A stretch of DNA of 64,000 bases, taken from positions 252,305 to 316,304 of the forward strand of contig NZ_LN881720.1 in assembly GCF_001457415.1 (NCBI RefSeq), read 5' to 3'. A program made the position numbers and the translations under genes. Each line of letters begins with the position of its first letter. Positions within the stretch are counted from its first letter, which is position 1. Below the pieces are notes generated by a model. It worked only from the letters and a program-made list of their open reading frames with translations, was not told the origin of the DNA and did no database searches. This stretch comes from Gorillibacterium timonense (GTDB lineage: Bacteria; Bacillota; Bacilli; Paenibacillales; NBRC-103111). Below, piece after piece: positions 20,216-30,520 of the stretch.

Positions 20216-21505
20216 ATGGCAAGGCTGCAGGAAGAAAAAGTGTTTAAAGATCCCGTCCATCGGTATATTTATGTACAGGACACCCTCATCTGGGACCTCA
20301 TCAATAGCCGGGAATTTCAGAGACTGCGGAGGATTCGACAGCTGGGTACCTCTTATCTAACCTTTCATGGAGCCGAGCACAGTCGATTCTCCCATTCGCT
20401 CGGAGTCTACGAGATTGTCCGGCGCATTCTCTCGCAGTTTGAACGCAGCGGCTTCGGCGACCTTAGCGAAGAGGAGCGGCTTGTCTGCTTGTGCGCGGCA
20501 CTGCTGCATGATGTGGGGCATGCTCCTTTTTCGCATTCGATGGAAAAAATATTTGGGGAGCATCATGAAGCCTGGTCCTGCCGCATCATCCTCGGGGATA
20601 CGGAGATTCATCAAATCTTGAGTCGAGTTGCGGAGGGCTTCCCCGAGCAGGTGGCCGGAGTGATTTGCAAAACCCATCCAAACCCTGTTGCGATCAGCCT
20701 GATCGCCAGCCAGCTCGATGCGGACCGGATGGATTACCTGCTTCGGGACGCGTACTGCACCGGAGTCAACTACGGAACGTTCGATCTCGACCGGATACTT
20801 CGTGTTTTGCGCCCCTTGAAGTCGGGAGTTGTGGTGAAGGAGAGCGGCATGCATGCCGTAGAGGATTACCTGATGTCGCGGTACCAGATGTATTGGCAAA
20901 TTTATTTTCACCCGGTTACCCGCAGCGCCGAGATCGTCCTCACCAAGATTCTCAATCGGGCGAAGACGCTGTATGAGGACGGATATGCCTTTGCCTTTAT
21001 GGTGGAACCGATTCGCAGGCTGCTTGAGGGAAAGCTCAGCGTCGAGGATTACCTCCGGTTGGATGAAGCGTTAATGCAGGCCGCTTTTTCTCAGTGGATG
21101 GAGGAAAAGGACCCGATTCTTGCCGATTTGTGCGAGAGGTTCTTAAACCGCAGGCTGTTCCGCTACGTTCCCGCCGAGGACATCTCCGGGTTTCTGTTCG
21201 AGCAGCTTCGCGCCGAGCTCGCCGCCATCGGTTGGGACCCGGATTATTACCTGGAGATCGACTTCCCTTCCGATTTGCCGTATGATGTGTACCGTCCAGG
21301 GCAGGAGGACGAGAAGCGGCCGATCCTTCTGCTCGGCCCCGATGGGGAGTTGGAGGAGATCTCCCGCCGTTCGGAGATCGTTCGTTCGATCAGCGGCATT
21401 CATTCCGGGCAAAACCAGCTCTACTACCCGGCGGAGCTGCTCCAGGACAAGCGGCTTCCGGATGGGGTTCGGAAGATTCTGGTGAACGGAATCCGCAAGT
21501 CCTGA
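20216..21505 (+). CDS. HD-domain phosphohydrolase, YwfO type
   Basis: 429 aa. EKVFKDPVHRYIYVQDTLIWDLI and EFQRLRRIRQLGTSYLTFHGAEHSRFSHSLGVYEIVRRIL are close to B. subtilis YwfO (about 433 aa). Metal-site motifs are H in HSRFSHS, HD in LLHDVGHAPFSHSME and the distal D in SQLDADRMDYLLRD. Related enzymes hydrolyse dNTPs or nucleotide-like compounds; the substrate is not known here. GAGGAGATGGTGACGA precedes ATG 20216. It stands where B. subtilis has metG. The 293-bp gap upstream (19923-20215) should carry the abrB promoter. Confidence 0.9.
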   Translation: MARLQEEKVFKDPVHRYIYVQDTLIWDLINSREFQRLRRIRQLGTSYLTFHGAEHSRFSHSLGVYEIVRRILSQFERSGFGDLSEEERLVCLCAALLHDVGHAPFSHSMEKIFGEHHEAWSCRIILGDTEIHQILSRVAEGFPEQVAGVICKTHPNPVAISLIASQLDADRMDYLLRDAYCTGVNYGTFDLDRILRVLRPLKSGVVVKESGMHAVEDYLMSRYQMYWQIYFHPVTRSAEIVLTKILNRAKTLYEDGYAFAFMVEPIRRLLEGKLSVEDYLRLDEALMQAAFSQWMEEKDPILADLCERFLNRRLFRYVPAEDISGFLFEQLRAELAAIGWDPDYYLEIDFPSDLPYDVYRPGQEDEKRPILLLGPDGELEEISRRSEIVRSISGIHSGQNQLYYPAELLQDKRLPDGVRKILVNGIRKS

Positions 21506-21702
21506 AGCGCGATCTGGGACAAAGACGGACGGACTGGATGTATAAAAATTGCTGAGCGACTGGACAGGCTGTATTCGGATGACATCGGTTCAGGCCATCG
21601 CATGGAACGGGCTATCGGTGCGAATATTGATTGTGACCATTCAAAAATCACCATTCCAAAACCGATCCCGGTCCCATGAGGCTCATCCGTGTAACGGTTT
21701 AA

Positions 21703-21728
21703 CGAGGGCGTGTTTGGCAAACCTGCTC
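21703..21728. repeat. Degenerate palindromic repeat, copy C
   Basis: GGGCGTGTTTGGCAAACCTGCTC resembles the palindrome at 2078 and 22615 but with an inserted G and a changed arm. It lies just upstream of the tatD ribosome-binding site. The rest of the 250-bp gap 21506-21755 shows nothing else clear. Confidence 0.35.
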
Positions 21729-21755
21729 AAGAGAGATGACAAAGGAGACGTACCT

Positions 21756-22523
21756 ATGCTAACGGATTCGCATGCGCATCTGAACGCCCCTGAATTTGAC
21801 GAGGACCGGGAAGAAACGATTGCCCGGGCTAGAGAGGCGGGAGTGACGCGCATCGTCAATATCGGCTTTAACCGCGAGACCATCCCGACTTCTCTGAAGC
21901 TGGCGGAGGCGTATGATTTTATTTGGACGGCGGTCGGCTGGCATCCCCAGGATGCCAAGGACATGCTGCCGGAGGATCTCGATTGGATCGAGGAGCTGTG
22001 CAAGCACGAGAAGGTGGTCGCCATCGGAGAGATCGGGCTCGACTACTACTGGGATACCTCACCTAAAGAAGTGCAAGATCGGGTGTTTCGCGAGCAGATC
22101 CGCTTGGCCCGCAAGGTGGGCAAGCCGATCATCATTCATGACCGCGACGCCCATCACGATGTGGTGGAGACGCTGAAGCAGGAAAAAGCCGCCGAGGTCG
22201 GCGGCATCATGCACTGCTTCTCGGGAAGCTGGGAGACGGCGAAGCTGTGCTTGGACATGAACTTCTACATCTCCTTCGGCGGGCCGGTGACCTTCAAGAA
22301 TGCCCGGCAGCCGAAGGAGGTTCTGGCGCAGGTGCCGCTCGACCGTCTCCTCCTGGAGACGGACTCGCCGTACCTGACGCCGCATCCATTTCGCGGCAAG
22401 CGCAATGAATCAGCGCATGTGCGGCTCGTCGCCGAAGCCGCCGCCGAAATCAAGGGCTTGCCGGTGGAAGAGATCGCGCGGATCACGACGGAGAACGCCA
22501 TCCGCCTCCTCGGCATCAACTAG
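21756..22523 (+). CDS. tatD: TatD-family metal-dependent DNase
   Basis: 255 aa from ATG 21756, which follows AAAGGAGACGTACCT; the longer open frame upstream is not supported. Metal ligands: DSHAHLN at 3-9, GEIGLDYY near 91-98, IIHDRDAHHD, MHCFSG and ETDSPYLTPHPFRGKRNE. TatD proteins are 3'-5' exonucleases or hydrolases on DNA ends. The final base of its TAG stop is the first base of the second 93-bp repeat, so that element landed exactly at the gene end. Confidence 0.93.
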   Translation: MLTDSHAHLNAPEFDEDREETIARAREAGVTRIVNIGFNRETIPTSLKLAEAYDFIWTAVGWHPQDAKDMLPEDLDWIEELCKHEKVVAIGEIGLDYYWDTSPKEVQDRVFREQIRLARKVGKPIIIHDRDAHHDVVETLKQEKAAEVGGIMHCFSGSWETAKLCLDMNFYISFGGPVTFKNARQPKEVLAQVPLDRLLLETDSPYLTPHPFRGKRNESAHVRLVAEAAAEIKGLPVEEIARITTENAIRLLGIN

Positions 22524-22615
22524 TACGCTGTCAGCTTAAAAACCATGTTCTCCGCACAACTTCCCATACCTATTGACGCCGATTCATATCGACACGATTA
22601 GGGCTGACAGCGTAC
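22523..22615 (-). mobile_element. 93-bp MITE-like element, copy 2 (inverted)
   Basis: Ends GTACGCTGTCAGC and GCTGACAGCGTAC are a perfect 13-bp inverted repeat; with flanking bases CTA/TAG the symmetry grows to 16 bp. Read on the minus strand it aligns without gaps to 17461-17553 with about 10 mismatches. It starts in the tatD stop codon and touches the palindrome at 22615. Confidence 0.75.
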
Positions 22616-22642
22616 TAGAGCGTGTTTGCAAACACGCTCTAG
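22615..22642. repeat. Palindromic repeat, copy B (28-bp perfect palindrome)
   Basis: Each half reads CTAGAGCGTGTTTG; the core recurs at 2078-2106. It directly adjoins the right end of the 93-bp element, sharing its last C. The remaining part of the gap up to 22835 holds a minus-strand terminator and a very GC-rich stretch of GCCGC-type runs (22750-22830). Confidence 0.7.
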
Positions 22643-22689
22643 CCGAGAAGAGGCGATGCGGCGGCTGTGGAATTTGGCCGCGCGAGCAA

Positions 22690-22741
22690 ACAAAACAAAT
22701 CCCCCCTGCTGCACTCTCCCGAGGCAGCAGGGGGGATTTGT
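22690..22741 (-). terminator. Terminator behind the ecs remnant
   Basis: Perfect 18-bp stem (ACAAATCCCCCCTGCTGC and complement); on the minus strand it is followed by TTTGTTTG. Confidence 0.8.
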
Positions 22742-22835
22742 CGGTTGTGGCGCCGCGCCGCGCCGCGTGGTGTGTGCGGGCGCTATGCCGCGACGCGGCG
22801 GCGGAACGCTACGCGGCGGCGCGTTCGCTGCGCGT

Positions 22836-23315
22836 CTAGCATGTTCGAGCCCATATCAACAGCGGAACCATCCATTTTCTGCTCGACTTCAGCAACTGCC
22901 AATTCATGGCCAGCACGAGGAACGCCTGCCAGAGGGCGGCGGACCGCAAGGCGCGCTGCAGGTAGCCGGCCATCGCCTGCTCCGCCGGGAGCAGGAACAC
23001 CCGGTCCGCACCCTCCAGATGCGTGCGGATCGGACTCCAGCCGATGACCAGGGCGAGCACCGGCACCGTAATCCAGCGGTACGGGAAGTCCGGCGGCATC
23101 TGATCGAGGGCCCATGTGTACGCGGGACCGGCGGCCAACAGCGCCATCGCCGCAAGCATTCCCGCTCCGCTGCGGAGGACGTCCCGCCAATACGGGAACG
23201 TCCCTCGCCGCCAGCGGCTCTTCCTCACCCGGAAGAGCCGGGCGGCGTTCAGCCCTTGCCTGTCTCCGCTGCCCCCTACCCCAGCGCCGGTTCCATTTCT
23301 GCGCGGCGCGCTCAT
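22836..23315 (-). pseudogene. ecsB: Truncated ABC transporter permease, EcsB-like
   Basis: 159 aa only, while EcsB is about 400 aa. FPYWRDVLRSGAG, PPDFPYRWITVPVLALVIGWSPIRTHLEGADRVFLLPAEQAM and the following helix are the EcsB N-terminal signature. The frame then stops (WARTC) where the permease should continue, and no continuation is seen between it and tatD. ATG 23315 overlaps the ecsA stop (ATGA). Probably a 3' deletion remnant with no function as a channel partner. Confidence 0.75.
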
Positions 23316-24070
23316 AAGCCCCCGCCTTCTCCGCTTCCTCCCACGAGGTGGAAGAAGACGTCGTCGAGAGTGGCTCCGACGGGCAATCCTGCCTGCGTGC
23401 GGATCTCCTCAAGAGTGCCGCGCGCGGCCATCTCTCCGCGTTCCAGAACGACGTAGCGGTCGCAGTATTTTTCAATGGTCGAGAGGATGTGCGAGCTGAT
23501 GAGGAAGCTGCAGCCCTTCTGTTTGAAGGAGGCCATCAGCTCAAGCAGGGAGCGGATGCCGAGCGGGTCGAGGCCGAGAAAAGGCTCGTCGATGATGTAG
23601 AGCGGAGCCTGAATCAGGAAGGCGTTCATCAGCATCACCTTCTGACGCATGCCCTTGGAGAGATGGCGCGAGAAGCTGCCCGCTCTCTCCGTCATGCGGA
23701 ACAAGCGCATCAACTGCTCGGCTCTCTCTTCGTATTCCTCCCGGCTCAGCCCGTACACCCGCGCTGTCAGCTCCAAATGCTCGCGGATCGTCAGCTCCTC
23801 GTACAGCTCCGGACTTTCGGGGACGAAGGCGATCGAGCTGTGATAGGTTGTCCCCTCTTCGCGAAGCGTCACGCCGTTGACCCGGATCTCCCCCTCTTCC
23901 GGTTCCATCAACCCGAGAATGTGTTTGATGGTGGTGCTTTTGCCAGCTCCGTTCAATCCGACGAGGCCGACCATTTCTCCTTTACCTACGGAAAAGGTCA
24001 AGTTCCGGATGACCGGCTTGCGGTACAAATATCCGCCATAAAGTCCGTTTACTGTCAAAACCGATTGCAT
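23312..24070 (-). CDS. ecsA: ABC transporter ATP-binding protein, EcsA-like
   Basis: 252 aa from ATG 24070; a TTG at 24079 lies too close to the GGAG. Walker A GLNGAGKST near 37-45, signature LSKGMRQK, Walker B LYIIDEPFLGLD, H-loop SSHILST. EcsA energises the EcsB permease, which in B. subtilis affects protein secretion and intramembrane proteolysis. Here its partner gene is truncated, so the transporter is either inactive or uses another permease. The pair sits divergently from yabE and is not at this place in B. subtilis. Confidence 0.85.
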   Translation of the reverse strand: MQSVLTVNGLYGGYLYRKPVIRNLTFSVGKGEMVGLVGLNGAGKSTTIKHILGLMEPEEGEIRVNGVTLREEGTTYHSSIAFVPESPELYEELTIREHLELTARVYGLSREEYEERAEQLMRLFRMTERAGSFSRHLSKGMRQKVMLMNAFLIQAPLYIIDEPFLGLDPLGIRSLLELMASFKQKGCSFLISSHILSTIEKYCDRYVVLERGEMAARGTLEEIRTQAGLPVGATLDDVFFHLVGGSGEGGGL

Positions 24071-24411
24071 GTCGATCAAGGCTCCTTTGGGTTTTTAAAA
24101 AAACCGCTTCCATTTTTCGCGGAGACCGCAACTTTTTTGGTGCTCTGAACGTTAAAAGAGTAACGAAATCAGACCCTTTTATTATAAACCGAGGGTGTGC
24201 GGAAGCAAGAAAACTATAAAATAGTGAGCAATCGTGTGATAGAGGGCGATTTAAAGAGTGTGAAGCCTATTTTATTTGGCGATTTCCGGAACTTGTGCGG
24301 ATATGGCCTTTTTTTGCTGTGTACAGACGGCTGTTGACTCTTTACATGTCTTACCGGGAAGGCGTATCATACATTCAGGATAACTTAATAAACCATGCCA
24401 ATTTTCCAAAA

Positions 24412-24590
24412 AAGTTCGCTGAGTTCCATTTGGGAAACGGGGGAACCGTGAAGCGGAAGCCGGAAGTTTCGGACTTTCCGCAGGTTTTAGGGGTGAATCG
24501 CAAGGGGGACGCGACTGTTCCTTCTCGCGTAGGGCGACTCTCGCGCCCGAATCCGTCAGCTAACCTCGTAAGCGTTGAAGAGAGAGGTAT
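24412..24590 (+). ncRNA. c-di-AMP riboswitch (ydaO-yuaA class)
   Basis: Conserved ydaO-yuaA blocks are present in order: CGCTGAGTTCC and GGGAAACGGGGGAACCG, then AGGGGTGAATCGC, GTAGGGCGAC, and GCGCCCGAATCCGTCAGC followed by TAACCTCGTAAGCG and GAGAGGT. This class binds c-di-AMP and in many Gram-positives turns off cell-wall hydrolase or potassium-uptake genes. A good intrinsic terminator follows, then yabE. Boundaries are estimated. An open frame covering the region (24295-24774) is taken as chance. Confidence 0.88.
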
Positions 24591-24611
24591 TGATCGGGCG
24601 GGTCTACATAT

Positions 24612-24643
24612 GCCACGAGAAGTCCTCTTCTTATGGCTTTTTT
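24612..24643 (+). terminator. Riboswitch expression-platform terminator
   Basis: GCCA-CG-AGAAG, loop TCCT, CTTCT-TA-TGGC, then TTTTTT; lies 20 nt behind the aptamer and about 190 nt before yabE, as expected for c-di-AMP induced termination. Confidence 0.8.
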
Positions 24644-24836
24644 GTGTCCAAAAAAGCGATAAGAATCCAAATGGGAAAAACAAGGAGCGGAGGTGGAGAG
24701 TCGAGAGTGCCGTTTTGATCTGGCAAATTGAAAACGGAAATTGGCGGATGCTTCACGAACACCAAAATCCATAGTCACGTCAGATGGAACCATGCATAAC
24801 AGTCGATGGCGAGGCTTTCAAGGAGGACCGAAACAA

Positions 24837-26012
24837 GTGGGAGAAATGTCTAATCAGAACCCCCATGAGAAACGATCATCCAGCATGTCCTTCGCATTGC
24901 GTTGGAAGCATGAAAACGTGCGCAGAATCACTTATCTCGCATTGTTCACCCTCGTGGTGACCACCATGTTTTTCATGTTGCTGAGCGGTACCCAGACCAA
25001 GAGCGTCGCTCTGGTCGTGAACGGAGAGGAGCAGGTCGTTAAGACCAAGCACCAAACCGTCAAACAGTTGTTGGATGAACAAGATGTCAAGGTGGGCGAA
25101 TACGACCGGATTTCCTTGGCACTCGATACGAAGCTGAAGCACGGCGACCGGATCGCGATTGAGCGGGCCCGGACGATCGAGCTGACGGCCGATGGGAAAG
25201 TCCAGACGCTTCATACGGTGGAGAAGACGCTGGATGCTGCACTTACGGAATTTCATATCACCGTGGATCAAGATGACCGCATTACCCCTGCCATTGGAAC
25301 TCCGCTCACGGAGAACAACCAAGTGGAAATCGTTCGCGTAACCAAAGAAAAGAAAGAAATCGAAGTTCCGATTGCCTTTGAAACCACCACGAAGCAAGAC
25401 GCAACGCTGCTGAAAGGCAAGCAGCAGACCCTCCAGGAGGGGAAAGCAGGCAAGAAGATCGTTACCAAGGAACAGGTATACGAGAACGGCGTTATGGTAA
25501 AGGAAAGTGTCCTTGGAGAGACCGTTGCCGCCCAGAGCGTAAAGAAAATCGTTGCAGTAGGAACCAAGAATCCCGTCGTCGTGATGGCGGTCAAAACGGA
25601 GAAGAAAGTCACTGCAGCGGCTAAGACAGAGAAAGCAAAGGCGCTTACCGTAACCAAAGGCGGCGTGCCCATCAGCTATAAGAAATTGTTAAACAACGTC
25701 ACCTTGACCGCTTATTCCGCAGGCGTGGAATCCACCGGCAAAAACCCCGGCGATTCCGGCTACGGCATCACCCGTACGGGCACGAAAGTGACCGAAGGGA
25801 GAACCATCTCAGTGGACCCGAATGTCATTCCGCTCGGATGGTGGGTATACATTGAAGGCGTCGGCTACCGCCGCGCCGAGGATACCGGCAGTGCCGTCAA
25901 AGGAAACAAGATCGACGTTTATTACGACAGCGAGTCCTATGCCCAGCAGTTCGGCTTGAAGCGGGGCTATACCGTGTACGTGATCGGTCCGAAGAAGCCT
26001 TCGGTCGAGTAG
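24837..26012 (+). CDS. yabE: YabE: DUF348/G5/3D cell-wall hydrolase-like protein
   Basis: About 391 aa from GTG 24837 (AAGGAGG 10 nt upstream; ATG 24846 is the alternative). One N-terminal membrane segment (about 30-50), DUF348 ubiquitin-like repeats (about 57-170), a G5 domain (about 175-250) and a C-terminal 3D domain with the aspartates of GDSGYGITRTGT, TISVDPNVIPLG, RAEDTGSAVKGNKIDVY. 3D domains resemble lytic transglycosylases of the Rpf/Sps type that act on peptidoglycan. Expression is placed under the upstream c-di-AMP riboswitch. Confidence 0.9.
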   Translation: MGEMSNQNPHEKRSSSMSFALRWKHENVRRITYLALFTLVVTTMFFMLLSGTQTKSVALVVNGEEQVVKTKHQTVKQLLDEQDVKVGEYDRISLALDTKLKHGDRIAIERARTIELTADGKVQTLHTVEKTLDAALTEFHITVDQDDRITPAIGTPLTENNQVEIVRVTKEKKEIEVPIAFETTTKQDATLLKGKQQTLQEGKAGKKIVTKEQVYENGVMVKESVLGETVAAQSVKKIVAVGTKNPVVVMAVKTEKKVTAAAKTEKAKALTVTKGGVPISYKKLLNNVTLTAYSAGVESTGKNPGDSGYGITRTGTKVTEGRTISVDPNVIPLGWWVYIEGVGYRRAEDTGSAVKGNKIDVYYDSESYAQQFGLKRGYTVYVIGPKKPSVE

Positions 26013-26130
26013 CACGGAAGCGTTGCGAATGCAGCGGGGATTCGGTATACTACTACTTAAACCAAGGAGAGGCGATCGCCTCTCCTTTTATGCGATTATT
26101 TTCCAAGTTATACAGGAGGGGTCCTGCGTT

Positions 26131-27577
<1,447 letters not shown>

Positions 27578-27689
27578 CTCGAGGGTCGGGATGCTCTCAC
27601 AACCGAAGCTTTACGATTTGAATGGCGTATCGCCGCCCGCATACACCAAAGGCCCAACACTTCCATAGGATGATGGAGGAGGGGATGGA

Positions 27690-28604
27690 ATGCGGCAGGG
27701 CGATTTGGTTGTGCGCGACTCCTACGGCGGCGATGTGACATTTACGCTCGGGCCCGTCGTCCAGGGGCAAGCGCTTTTGAAGGGATTGGAGCTTCGGCTT
27801 CTGGCGGACGCACCGATCTATGACCTGCGTGCGGCTAAGCCAGAGGCGCTGCAGGAAGCGATGGAAGACGAGAATCGGCGTGCGCGCCGTTCCATTCAGC
27901 AGCTAGACCAGTTCCGCCGCCAGCGCAGCGAAACGGGAATGCGCGAGAAGAGCCGGGAGCAGGCGGGCTACTTCGAGGTGCCTGGCAAGGTGCTTCATCT
28001 CGACGGGGATGTCGGATATCTGCGCAAGAGCATGACGCTGTACAAAGAGCTGCGCGTGCCCGCGGAAGGGTATTACGTGGCGGAATCGGCGATGGCGAGC
28101 GCTTTGACAACCCTTTTGCCGAAGGTGATGCCGGATATTGTCGTATTGACTGGGCACGATAGCATCCTGAAGAACAGCAAAGGGCGGGATATGCAAAATT
28201 TGGCGAGCTACAAAAATTCCCGCCACTTCATGAATGCCGTACACGCGGCCAGACAATTCGATCGCGGCAAAGACAGCCTCGTCATCATCGCCGGGGCCTG
28301 CCAGTCGCATTTTGAAGCTCTTCTGCATGCGGGAGCCAATTTCGCGAGCTCTCCTGCGCGGGTCTTGATCCATGCGCTTGACCCCCTCGTGATCGCTGCC
28401 AAGGTAGCGTACACACCGTCGCGAAGCACGGTCAAGATCACCGATGTTCTTTCGGGCACTCTGAGCGGCCTGGAAGGGCTTGGAGGAATTGAGACGCGGG
28501 GAAGCTATCGGGTCGGAATGCCGGTGGTGGAATGGAAGGAATCGAGCGAAACAGCGACAATCGCGAGTTTAAGAACGAGTAAAAGAAGGAATACGGTAAG
28601 CTGA
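27690..28604 (+). CDS. yabG: Sporulation-specific protease YabG
   Basis: 304 aa. GDLVVRDSYGGDVTF, VLHLDGDVGYLRKS, DIVVLTGHDS (His) and IIAGACQSHFEALL (Cys) match the YabG cysteine protease, which trims spore coat proteins such as SpoIVA and SafA in the mother cell. GGAGGAGGGG precedes ATG 27690. A CATACAC element about 50 nt upstream could be part of a sigma-K promoter, as known in B. subtilis, but the match is short. Confidence 0.93.
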   Translation: MRQGDLVVRDSYGGDVTFTLGPVVQGQALLKGLELRLLADAPIYDLRAAKPEALQEAMEDENRRARRSIQQLDQFRRQRSETGMREKSREQAGYFEVPGKVLHLDGDVGYLRKSMTLYKELRVPAEGYYVAESAMASALTTLLPKVMPDIVVLTGHDSILKNSKGRDMQNLASYKNSRHFMNAVHAARQFDRGKDSLVIIAGACQSHFEALLHAGANFASSPARVLIHALDPLVIAAKVAYTPSRSTVKITDVLSGTLSGLEGLGGIETRGSYRVGMPVVEWKESSETATIASLRTSKRRNTVS

Positions 28605-28613
28605 TTGCCCTTC

Positions 28614-28638
28614 AAGCCGATATTCGGCTTTTTTTTTT
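28614..28638 (+). terminator. Terminator of yabG
   Basis: AAGCCGA-TAT-TCGGCTT stem followed by a long T-run. Confidence 0.88.
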
Positions 28639-28659
28639 GAAATTCTCTAAATTACCTCG

Positions 28660-28689
28660 TTGACAATGCAATTGTCCTGCTGATATAAT
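28660..28689 (+). promoter_or_regulatory. Sigma-A promoter of veg
   Basis: Consensus TTGACA, 18-nt spacer, TATAAT. The veg promoter of B. subtilis is a well-known strong sigma-A promoter. Confidence 0.8.
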
Positions 28690-28759
28690 AATTTGTTAAT
28701 TTGACAAACCGACCTGTTTCCGCTATACTGAAAAGAAGGAAAGAGGTGGTTTGGAGACA

Positions 28760-29035
28760 ATGGCTAAAAATGCGCTATTGGAAATCAAACGCAGTCTTGA
28801 ACCCCATGTGGGACAAAAGATCATGTTACGGGCGAACGGTGGCCGAAGAAAGACCATCGAGCGTTCCGGAGTTTTGGAAGAGACCTACCCTTCTGTGTTT
28901 ATCGTCAAACTTGACGAGGAGCAGCACTCGTTCAAGCGGGTGTCCTACAGCTACGCCGATATTTTGACCGAGTCCGTGGAGGTCACGGTTTGCCAGGACG
29001 AGGAAGAGCTTCGGATCATTTACTTAAATCACTGA
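28760..29035 (+). CDS. veg: Veg protein
   Basis: 91 aa. [11 protein letters not shown](V)L(E)ETYPSVF and [15 protein letters not shown] are nearly identical to Veg, which in B. subtilis promotes biofilm formation by relieving SinR repression. ATG 28760 follows GAAAGAGGTGG. It is followed by a strong terminator at 29138, so it is probably a single-gene transcript. Confidence 0.93.
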   Translation: MAKNALLEIKRSLEPHVGQKIMLRANGGRRKTIERSGVLEETYPSVFIVKLDEEQHSFKRVSYSYADILTESVEVTVCQDEEELRIIYLNH

Positions 29036-29137
29036 AACAGCAGCAAGCACATAAGCAGAGCAGCAGCCGGGCAACAGGCTGCTGTGCATATTTGGCGGAT
29101 TCGCCGGGAGTACATTCCGGCGGGGCGCCGCATACTA

Positions 29138-29189
29138 GTTGGAAACCGGCGAGCGCAAGCTTTCGTCCGCCGGTTTCCAACTTTTTTTT
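29138..29189 (+). terminator. Terminator of veg
   Basis: GTTGGAAACCGGCG / CGCCGGTTTCCAAC stem followed by eight T. Confidence 0.9.
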
Positions 29190-29211
29190 ATTCGGCGAAG
29201 GAGGCGGGCAT

Positions 29212-29391
29212 GTGAGCAGAAGACGGCGGAGCATGATGTCGGATCAGTTGAAATACGAGCTGGCGCAGGACCTCGGCTTTGCGGATAAGGTCGACCGGGA
29301 AGGGTGGGGAGCCATCACCACGAAGGAAGCCGGTAACATGGTGAAACGAGCGATCCAGCTAGCGGAGCAAGCAGCCCGGAAGCAGCCTTGA
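29212..29391 (+). CDS. sspF: Small acid-soluble spore protein, SspF type
   Basis: 59 aa from GTG 29212 behind AAGGAGGCGGGCAT; the ATG just before it reads straight into a stop. [22 protein letters not shown] and [13 protein letters not shown] are the alpha/beta-type SASP SspF signature. Such proteins coat and protect spore DNA. Flanked by terminators on both sides, so separately transcribed, presumably in the forespore. Confidence 0.93.
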   Translation: MSRRRRSMMSDQLKYELAQDLGFADKVDREGWGAITTKEAGNMVKRAIQLAEQAARKQP

Positions 29392-29417
29392 TCGGTATAA
29401 TCCTGCTCGACGAACAA

Positions 29418-29444
29418 CAAGCCCCGCGTTTCGGCGGGGCTTTT
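29418..29444 (+). terminator. Terminator of sspF
   Basis: AAGCCCCGC / GCGGGGCTT stem, TTTTG tail. Confidence 0.8.
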
Positions 29445-29595
29445 GCCGTGGTCGGGAATGGATGTTTTTTGCAGGGGCCTTTGCTATAATAGATAGGCCT
29501 GTACCCGCTTCCAGATGAGGCTTTGAATGAGGCTGTGCGAGCGGGAATGGCGTACGAAACGACACGGAAGAACCCGTTGGGAAGTAGGTGCGCTC

Positions 29596-30450
29596 GTGAG
29601 AGTGTTGGAAAAGGCTCCGGCCAAAATCAATCTATCCTTAGATGTTTTATATAAACGCCCGGACGGCTTTCACGAGGTGGAGATGGTCATGACCATGGTT
29701 GATCTGGCCGACCGCCTCGAAATGCGGGAATTGCCCCGGGATACCATTATGATCTCCAGTCAGGCGGGCTACATCCCTCTGGACGAGAAAAACTTGGCCT
29801 TTCAAGCGGCCAAGCTGATCAAAGACCGGTATCAGGTGACCAAAGGGGTCTATATCCATTTGGATAAGAAGATCCCGGTAGCGGCCGGCCTTGCGGGGGG
29901 GAGCAGCGACGCAGCGGCTACCCTGCGCGGGCTGAATCGGCTGTGGAACCTGGGGATGACGCAGGAGGAGATGATGAAGCTCGGAAGCGAGCTCGGCTCC
30001 GACGTCCCCTTCTGCGTAAGCGGCGGAACGGCGATTGCCCGAGGCAGGGGGGAACAACTGACACCGATTGCCTCCCCGCCTTCCTGTTGGGTGGTTCTGG
30101 CCAAGCTCCCGCTTAACGTGTCCACCGCCGACGTATACGGAAAGCTCCGCGCTTCCGAAATCAAGCGTCATCCGGATACGGCAAAGCTGCTTGAAGCGAT
30201 TAACGCGCAGAGCTTTACCGGCATCTGCTCCTCTCTCGGCAATGTCCTGGAGGAAGTGACGCTGTCCCTCTATCCAGAGGTGAAGCGGCTCAGAGACTGC
30301 ATGGAGCGGCTCGGAGTAGACGGAGTGCTGATGTCCGGAAGCGGTCCGACGGTGTTCGGCCTCGTCGAGAAGGAGGGGAAGGCGGAACGGATCTACAACG
30401 GACTTCGCGGATTTTGCAAGGATGTCTATGCCGTTCGCCTACTAACCTAA
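29596..30450 (+). CDS. ispE: 4-diphosphocytidyl-2-C-methyl-D-erythritol kinase
   Basis: 284 aa from GTG 29596; [17 protein letters not shown] aligns with family N-termini, so the upstream open frame is rejected. GHMP-kinase motifs: [24 protein letters not shown] near 95-118 and [10 protein letters not shown] near 250. Fourth step of the MEP isoprenoid pathway in the cytosol. Order sspF-ispE-purR-ridA is as in B. subtilis. Confidence 0.95.
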   Translation: MRVLEKAPAKINLSLDVLYKRPDGFHEVEMVMTMVDLADRLEMRELPRDTIMISSQAGYIPLDEKNLAFQAAKLIKDRYQVTKGVYIHLDKKIPVAAGLAGGSSDAAATLRGLNRLWNLGMTQEEMMKLGSELGSDVPFCVSGGTAIARGRGEQLTPIASPPSCWVVLAKLPLNVSTADVYGKLRASEIKRHPDTAKLLEAINAQSFTGICSSLGNVLEEVTLSLYPEVKRLRDCMERLGVDGVLMSGSGPTVFGLVEKEGKAERIYNGLRGFCKDVYAVRLLT

Positions 30451-30520
30451 CCATCCCTGTTGAATAAACACGGACATAAATGGTATATTGAGTACAAATT
30501 ATTCGGATTTCCGGGGGTGC

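Noticed and set aside
24295-24774. 159-aa open frame ahead of yabE
   Set aside because: It runs through the c-di-AMP riboswitch and its terminator and lacks a ribosome-binding site.
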